Assembly: GCA_018823325.1 (NCBI GenBank)
Contig: JAHJIJ010000030.1
Span: forward strand, 124,001-188,000
Source: Alphaproteobacteria bacterium
GTDB taxonomy: Bacteria > Pseudomonadota > Alphaproteobacteria > Sphingomonadales > Sphingomonadaceae
Length of the DNA: 64,000 bases
Direction of reading: 5' to 3'
Of this stretch, positions 59,266-64,000 are shown piece by piece (position 1 is the first letter of the stretch; each line of letters starts with the position of its first letter). The notes under the pieces were generated by a model. It made no database searches. It was not told the origin of the DNA and saw nothing but the letters and a program-made list of their open reading frames with translations. The translations under genes were made by a program, and so were the position numbers.

Positions 59266-60021
59266 ATGGCGACAGCCGTCAAAACACACCCGATGAGCGA
59301 TGCCGAATGGCAGGCCCGCCAGCAGCTGGCCGCCTGTTACCGCATCTTTGCGCATATGGGCTGGGACGAACTGATCTATAATCACATCTCGCTGCGCGTG
59401 CCGGGCGAGGACCAGGCGTTTCTGATCAACCCTTTCGGCCTCCATTATTCGGAGGTCAAGGCTTCCAATCTCGTCAAGATCGACATTGACGGCAACAAAC
59501 TGGATGACAGCCCCCATCCCGTGAACCGGGCCGGCTTCGTCCAGCATAGCGTCTTCCACCGCCATGTGCCGGACGCACATTGCATCATCCATACGCATAC
59601 GACTGCCGGCATGGCTGTCTCATCCACGCAGGAAGGGCTGCTGGCGACCAACTTCTATGCGGGCTTCCTCGTCGGCAACATTGCCTATCATGATTTCGAG
59701 GGCGTGACAGTTCGCCCCGAGGAAGGCGCGCGTCTGGTCGCCAATCTGGGCGACAAGCGCTTCATGATCCTGCGCAATCACGGCCTGCTGGTGATGGGGC
59801 ACACGCTGCCGGAGGCGTTCCTGCGCTACTTCGTCTTCGAGCGGGCCTGCCAGATTCAGCTTGCCACGCGGCAGGCAGGGACGCCGCTCATCATTCCCGA
59901 CGTGCTTGCCGTGCACAAACGCGACATGTTTTCCGCCATTCCGGCCGAGCGCTTCGGCCTGCTCGATTTCTCCGCAATGGTCCGGGTGATCGACCGGGTC
60001 GACCCGAGCTGGCGCGACTGA
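59266..60021 (+). CDS. class II aldolase/adducin family protein
   Basis: A 251-residue zinc-fold protein. The pattern YRIFAHMGWDELIYNHISLRVPG, the zinc histidines in HCIIHTHTTAGMAVSS and the downstream LRNHGLLVMGHTLPEAF are those of the class II aldolase/adducin superfamily. Sphingomonad members of this branch lack a known sugar-phosphate substrate, so no specific aldolase name is given. AAGGAGAGAGG precedes ATG 59266. Confidence 0.85.
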   Translation: MATAVKTHPMSDAEWQARQQLAACYRIFAHMGWDELIYNHISLRVPGEDQAFLINPFGLHYSEVKASNLVKIDIDGNKLDDSPHPVNRAGFVQHSVFHRHVPDAHCIIHTHTTAGMAVSSTQEGLLATNFYAGFLVGNIAYHDFEGVTVRPEEGARLVANLGDKRFMILRNHGLLVMGHTLPEAFLRYFVFERACQIQLATRQAGTPLIIPDVLAVHKRDMFSAIPAERFGLLDFSAMVRVIDRVDPSWRD

Positions 60022-60093
60022 GCATTGCTCCGGAGCGCCGCCGGTGGCAATCAGGGGCGTGCTCCTCAGAAGGTTCTCAATGACACAATTGCA

Positions 60094-62166
60094 ATGGCGG
60101 CTGCGATGACCATCGCAAACGGGACGACGGCGCTCGCGCAGGACGATCCGTTCATCTGGCTCGAAGACTGGCATGGCGAAAAGGCGATGGCGTGGGTCGA
60201 GGCAGAGAACGCCCGCACCGTGGCCGTGCTACAGAACGACCCCAATTATCCCGGCATGGTCAAGGACGCGATCGCCATCGCCACCGCGACGGACCGCATC
60301 CCCATGCCAAGCCTGATCGGCGGGCAGATCTATAATTTCTGGCGCGATGCCGAGCATCCGCAGGGCATCTGGCGGCACACCAGCGCGGACGAATATGCGC
60401 AAAGCAACCCACAGTGGACCACCGCGCTCGATCTCGATGCGCTGAGCAAGGCGGAAGCGAAGAAGTGGGTGTGGAAAGGCGCGACCTGCCTTGAACCGGA
60501 GGAGAAGCGCTGTCTGATCTCGCTCTCGGATGGGGGTGAGGACGCGACGGAGATTCGCGAGTTCGACCTGGAGGCCGGCAGTTTCGTCGAGGGCGGCTTC
60601 GCGCTTTCCACCTCCAAGCAGGGCGTGGATTGGGTGGATGGCGATACGCTCATCGCCTCGCGCGACTGGGGTGAAGGCACGCTTACCGCCTCGGGCTATC
60701 CGTTCGTCGTCAAGACGCTGAAGCGCGGCGCGGCGCTGAGCGATGCTACAGAGGTCTTTCGCGGTGCGAAGGAGGATGTCGGCGTGTGGCCGACCGTGCT
60801 GAACGACGGCGCAGGTAATCGCGCTGTGATAATCGTGCGCTCCCGCACCTTCTTCGAGAATGATTATATCCTCGTCACGCCACAAGGCGTGCGCCAGTTA
60901 CCGCTGCCGGCGAAGTCCACCCTCTCGGGCATGATCGCGGGCCGCGTGATCCTCAAGACCAGCGAACCCTGGAGCAGCGGCGACGTGGACGTGCCGACCG
61001 GGAGCGCGGTTTCGGTCTCGCTCGATGACCTGCGTGACGAGCAGACGCTGACCCCGACCATTGTGTTTGCGCCGGGGCCGCGTCAGGCCGTCGAGCAGGT
61101 CGCGACGACCCGCGACCATGTAATCCTCGCGACCACGGACAATGTGCGCGGGCGCGCTGCCGTGCTGACGCCCACTCCTGAGGGCTGGTCGCCGACCGCG
61201 CTGGACCTTCCCGACAATGCCTCCATCGGCATCTCGGCGGCGAGCGACCAGGACAATCGAGCCTATCTGTCGGTCACGGGCTTCCTCCAGCCGACGACGC
61301 TCTGGCAGATCGACGCGGGGAAGCCGGAGCCTGTGCAGGTGAAGGCGCTGCCCGCACGCTTCGATGCCACCGGTCTGGTGGTCGAGCAGTTCGAGGCAGC
61401 CTCAAGCGACGGCACGAAGATCCCCTACTTCATCGTGCATCGCGAGGGCATGGAACGGGATGGATCGACCCCGACGATCATGACCGCTTATGGCGGGTTC
61501 GAGGTCTCCTATACGCCGTCCTATTCGGCGCTGATCGGCAAGCTGTGGCTGGAGCGTGGCGGCAGCTTCGTGGTTGCCAACATCCGGGGCGGCGGGGAGT
61601 TCGGTCCGGCGTGGCATCAAGCGGGCCTCAAGACCAAGCGGCAGATCATCTATGACGATTTTGCCGCGGTGACGCGGGACATCTTCGCACGTGGGCTCTC
61701 CAGCCCGAAGAAGTTCGGTATCTTCGGCGGTTCCAATGGCGGATTGCTGATGGGCGTGCAGTTCAACCAGAACCCGGAGCTGTGGAACGCCGTGGTCATC
61801 CAGGTGCCGCTGCTCGACATGCTGCGCTTCGAGCAGATCGCCGCCGGGCCATCGTGGGTCGATGAATATGGCAGCGTCTCGGTGCCGGAGGAGAAGGCCT
61901 TTCTCGAGACCATCTCGCCTTACCACAATGTCGTGAAGGGCAAGGACTATCCCGAACCGTACATCTGGACGACGACCAAGGATGACCGCGTTGGCCCGCA
62001 GCATGCCCGCAAATTCGCGGCACGGCTGAAGGACTACGGCATACCCTATCTCTTCTACGAGGATACGGCGGGCGGTCATTCGGGCGACGCCGACATCGAG
62101 CAGAGCGCGCGGCTGAAGGCCATGGAAATGGTCTACTTCACGCGCAAGCTGATCGACGGGAAATAA
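60094..62166 (+). CDS. S9 family prolyl oligopeptidase
   Basis: A serine peptidase of about 690 residues with an N-terminal beta-propeller and a C-terminal alpha/beta hydrolase. The catalytic Ser is in GIFGGSNGGLLMG, Asp in TTKDDRVGPQHARK and His in AGGHSGDAD. The opening DDPFIWLEDWHGEKAMAWVE is typical. The N-terminus is uncertain: the frame opens at 60025, the ATGs at 60094 and 60106 are both possible, and the TTALAQ just before DDPF suggests a signal-peptide end without a good hydrophobic core. An ATG with a good ribosome binding site at 60080 is out of frame. Confidence 0.88.
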   Translation: MAAAMTIANGTTALAQDDPFIWLEDWHGEKAMAWVEAENARTVAVLQNDPNYPGMVKDAIAIATATDRIPMPSLIGGQIYNFWRDAEHPQGIWRHTSADEYAQSNPQWTTALDLDALSKAEAKKWVWKGATCLEPEEKRCLISLSDGGEDATEIREFDLEAGSFVEGGFALSTSKQGVDWVDGDTLIASRDWGEGTLTASGYPFVVKTLKRGAALSDATEVFRGAKEDVGVWPTVLNDGAGNRAVIIVRSRTFFENDYILVTPQGVRQLPLPAKSTLSGMIAGRVILKTSEPWSSGDVDVPTGSAVSVSLDDLRDEQTLTPTIVFAPGPRQAVEQVATTRDHVILATTDNVRGRAAVLTPTPEGWSPTALDLPDNASIGISAASDQDNRAYLSVTGFLQPTTLWQIDAGKPEPVQVKALPARFDATGLVVEQFEAASSDGTKIPYFIVHREGMERDGSTPTIMTAYGGFEVSYTPSYSALIGKLWLERGGSFVVANIRGGGEFGPAWHQAGLKTKRQIIYDDFAAVTRDIFARGLSSPKKFGIFGGSNGGLLMGVQFNQNPELWNAVVIQVPLLDMLRFEQIAAGPSWVDEYGSVSVPEEKAFLETISPYHNVVKGKDYPEPYIWTTTKDDRVGPQHARKFAARLKDYGIPYLFYEDTAGGHSGDADIEQSARLKAMEMVYFTRKLIDGK

Positions 62167-62175
62167 AGAAGACCA

Positions 62176-62736
62176 ATGACCAAATTCACCGTCAATGATC
62201 GTCCGGTCGAGTACAAGATGGATCCGCAGACGCCACTGCTGTGGGCGCTGCGCGATGCCTCCAACCTGACCGGCACCAAATATGGCTGCGGCACGGGCGA
62301 TTGCGGTGCCTGCACGGTGGATATTGACGGTCTGGCCATCCGCAGCTGCCAGGTGACCATCGCGGCAGTGGAAGGCCGGTTCGTGACCACCATCGAAGCG
62401 CTCTCGCCGGACCGCAGCCATCCGGTGCAGCAGGCGTGGGCGGCGCAAATGGTGCCGCAATGCGGCTATTGCCAGTCCGGCATGATCATGGCCGCAGCTG
62501 TGCTGCTCCGGCGCAACAGCAACCCGACGGACGCTCAGATCGACGCGGCGATGACCAACATTTGCCGCTGTGGCACTTATCCGCGCATTCGGGAGGCCAT
62601 CAAGCAGGCTGGGCGGATTATGCGCGGCGAGGAACGGGTAGCGGCGGCGCCGGCACCGGGGATCGCGCCCGCCGATGCGGCGCGCCATGTGCCGGCGATG
62701 ACGCCTCCTGACAACGGCGCATCCAGCGACGAGTGA
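62176..62736 (+). CDS. [2Fe-2S] subunit of a molybdenum hydroxylase (IorA/CoxS-like)
   Basis: A 186-residue protein with two iron-sulfur domains. The plant-ferredoxin-type cluster is in GCGTGDCGACTVDIDG with Cys in AIRSCQV; the second cluster is in QCGYCQSGMIM and NICRCGTYPRIR. This is the small subunit of isoquinoline-1-oxidoreductase or aldehyde-type dehydrogenases of the xanthine oxidase family. The large Mo-binding subunit, normally adjacent, is not in the window; the C-terminal tail is Pro/Ala-rich. It follows the peptidase by 9 bp. Confidence 0.92.
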   Translation: MTKFTVNDRPVEYKMDPQTPLLWALRDASNLTGTKYGCGTGDCGACTVDIDGLAIRSCQVTIAAVEGRFVTTIEALSPDRSHPVQQAWAAQMVPQCGYCQSGMIMAAAVLLRRNSNPTDAQIDAAMTNICRCGTYPRIREAIKQAGRIMRGEERVAAAPAPGIAPADAARHVPAMTPPDNGASSDE

Positions 62737-62859
62737 TGCCGTCCCGCAGCGGGACAAGCTTACGGATGGCTGTCAGCAATGTTCAGGGTGAAGACAGCAG
62801 CCTTAGGGTAAATGAATCCTCAATGGCGAAAAACCGCCTGCTTTGAGGATGTAATCGAG

Positions 62860-63867
62860 ATGAGCCGTCTTTTGACCATCGGCCTGCTGGCTTCAACCAT
62901 GCTGGTCGCTGCCCCGGCCGCAGCGCAGGAGCGTAGCGCGAACCGGGGTGACTGGATCCGCAACCAGACCCAGCAACAGCAATCGGGGCAACAGCAATCG
63001 GGCGCTCGACAGGGCGGCGGAGAACGCCAGCGCGACTGGTCAGGTGAGCGCCGCGCGCGACCCCAGCAGGCCGAGCGGCCGCAGCGGGTGCAGCAGCCCA
63101 GGGTCCTGCGACCAAGCGTTCAGCAGCAGCGGGCCGAGCCCCAACGTGCGCCTTCAGCCGTGACGACGACGCGTGTTGCACCGTCCAACGTGCCTCGCCC
63201 CAACTGGCAGGACCGCCGCGTGACCGAACAGCGCACCCGCGCTGAACGCCAGCGCGATCAGCCACGTAACTGGAACGACGTTGGCCGCAACAACAGCGAG
63301 TGGCGGAACAACGATCGCACGCGCGACAACGACGACCGCCGCCGGGATCAGGCATCCCGCGACGACAACCGGGATCGTAGCAACTGGCGCGACCGCGACA
63401 ATCGCCGCGATGATGACAGCCGCCGCTGGGATGGCCGGCGCGACAATGACTGGCGCCGGGACGACCGCGCAGACAATCGCCGCGACTGGAATCAACAGCG
63501 GAACTGGAACTACCAGCGCCGGCTGAACGAGCGCGAGCGCTGGGCCGATCAACGTCGCTGGGACAATCGCTGGCGCAACGACCGCCGCTATGACTGGAAT
63601 CACCACCGCACCCAGTATCGCAACATCTACCGGATGCCGAGCTACCACACGCCTTATGGCTGGAATTATGGCTACCGGCGCTTCTCGATCGGCATTTATC
63701 TGAGCAACGTGCTGTTTGCCCGCAATTATTGGATCAGCGACCCATATTATTACCGCCTGCCGCCAGTCTACGGTTCGCTGCGCTGGGTCCGCTACTATGA
63801 CGACGCGCTGCTTGTGGATACGCGCGATGGCTATGTCGTCGATGTGATCCACAACTTCTTCTGGTGA
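62860..63867 (+). CDS. RcnB-like exported protein with Arg/Asp/Trp-rich repeats
   Basis: A 335-residue periplasmic protein. The signal peptide is LTIGLLASTMLVAAPAAAQ. A Gln-rich section follows, then about 170 residues of Arg-Asp-Asn-Trp repeats (RDNDDRRRDQ, WRDRDNRRDD, RRDNDWRRDD, RWDNRWRNDRR). The C-terminal 80 residues are the RcnB domain (RRFSIGIYLSNVLFARNYWISD, LRWVRYYDDALLVDTRDG). RcnB of E. coli takes part in nickel/cobalt homeostasis, but the repeat region is much longer here. ATG 62860 is used; an ATG at 62812 is in frame. Confidence 0.82.
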   Translation: MSRLLTIGLLASTMLVAAPAAAQERSANRGDWIRNQTQQQQSGQQQSGARQGGGERQRDWSGERRARPQQAERPQRVQQPRVLRPSVQQQRAEPQRAPSAVTTTRVAPSNVPRPNWQDRRVTEQRTRAERQRDQPRNWNDVGRNNSEWRNNDRTRDNDDRRRDQASRDDNRDRSNWRDRDNRRDDDSRRWDGRRDNDWRRDDRADNRRDWNQQRNWNYQRRLNERERWADQRRWDNRWRNDRRYDWNHHRTQYRNIYRMPSYHTPYGWNYGYRRFSIGIYLSNVLFARNYWISDPYYYRLPPVYGSLRWVRYYDDALLVDTRDGYVVDVIHNFFW

Positions 63868-64000
63868 GTGCGCAGACGCTCATTCCAAGCGCTTCCTGAG
63901 CGGCCTTCAGGAAAGACTGGGCCGGTTCCCGCTTCGGCAGGAGCCGGTTCCTTTTATGGTCGACAGCTTACCGACACCCCCTTGCAATGAGGCTGATCGG
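63868..64000. other. gene-free right end of the window
   Basis: No open frame is convincing. GCCGGTTCC occurs twice within 25 bp (63923-63950), and AGGAGCCGGTTCCTTTT could form a small 3' hairpin for the upstream gene. Confidence 0.3.

Noticed and set aside
59266..60021. Specific name such as fuculose-phosphate aldolase for the class II aldolase-like protein
   Set aside because: The zinc-site pattern identifies only the superfamily; no sugar-phosphate pathway gene is nearby.

Overview
The window is a high-GC alphaproteobacterial chromosome segment, most likely from a Sphingomonadaceae member (Sphingobium, Novosphingobium or Sphingomonas type). The grounds are the Sphingobium-type ligD/ligF/ligG beta-aryl-ether genes, two large TonB-dependent receptors, DUF2794, the pyrE-pdxJ-acpS-lepB and ctaC-ctaD-ctaB-ctaG-ctaE layouts, and glycan-modifying genes. 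No CRISPR array, prophage, intact insertion sequence or replication origin was seen. All identities come from reading motifs and lengths; no search was run.

Layout. 1-6.4 kb: the 5' end of a porin-like gene behind a perfect Pho box, DUF2794, cysE, a TauE/SafE permease, oxyR, a pgsA-moaD-moaE run and an LplT-type MFS protein. 6.6-10 kb: a surface lipoprotein with a Pro-Thr linker and two related beta-rich domains, followed by a Slam-type outer-membrane exporter. 10-15.7 kb: a collinear glycoconjugate cluster with a DUF2334 deacetylase, two GT4 transferases, a GT-C membrane transferase and a polytopic membrane protein. 15.7-32.6 kb, minus strand: DUF2141, a TonB receptor, the lignin ether-cleavage genes ligD-ligF-ligG (ligE is absent), and a complete glycogen operon glgP-glgB-glgC-glgA-pgm-glgX directly upstream of ligD.

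32.6-43.9 kb: a divergent 1073-residue TonB receptor, a MarR regulator, tRNA-Tyr, an RlmB-type methyltransferase, envelope proteins, a ferredoxin, an AlkA-like glycosylase, a pterin dehydratase, ccmA-ccmB, and a small patch holding a 29-bp perfect inverted repeat, a glycine-zipper miniprotein, an XRE fragment and a lipoprotein. 43-52 kb, minus strand: the aa3-type cytochrome oxidase and haem biogenesis block (ctaC, ctaD, ctaB, a 40-residue membrane protein, ctaG, ctaE, DUF983, SURF1), then thrC and a methyltransferase.

52.3-64 kb: the tightly overlapping pyrE-pdxJ-acpS-lepB operon, a repeat-rich stretch with a DUF6869-like gene where rnc and era would often be expected, then an FKBP isomerase, rpsU, a 5'-nucleotidase lipoprotein, a class II aldolase-like protein, an S9 peptidase, an unpartnered [2Fe-2S] dehydrogenase subunit and an RcnB-like protein.

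The best candidates for something under-described are the Slam/lipoprotein pair with its tandemly duplicated domain next to glycan genes, and the ligE-less ether-cleavage cluster attached to the glycogen operon.
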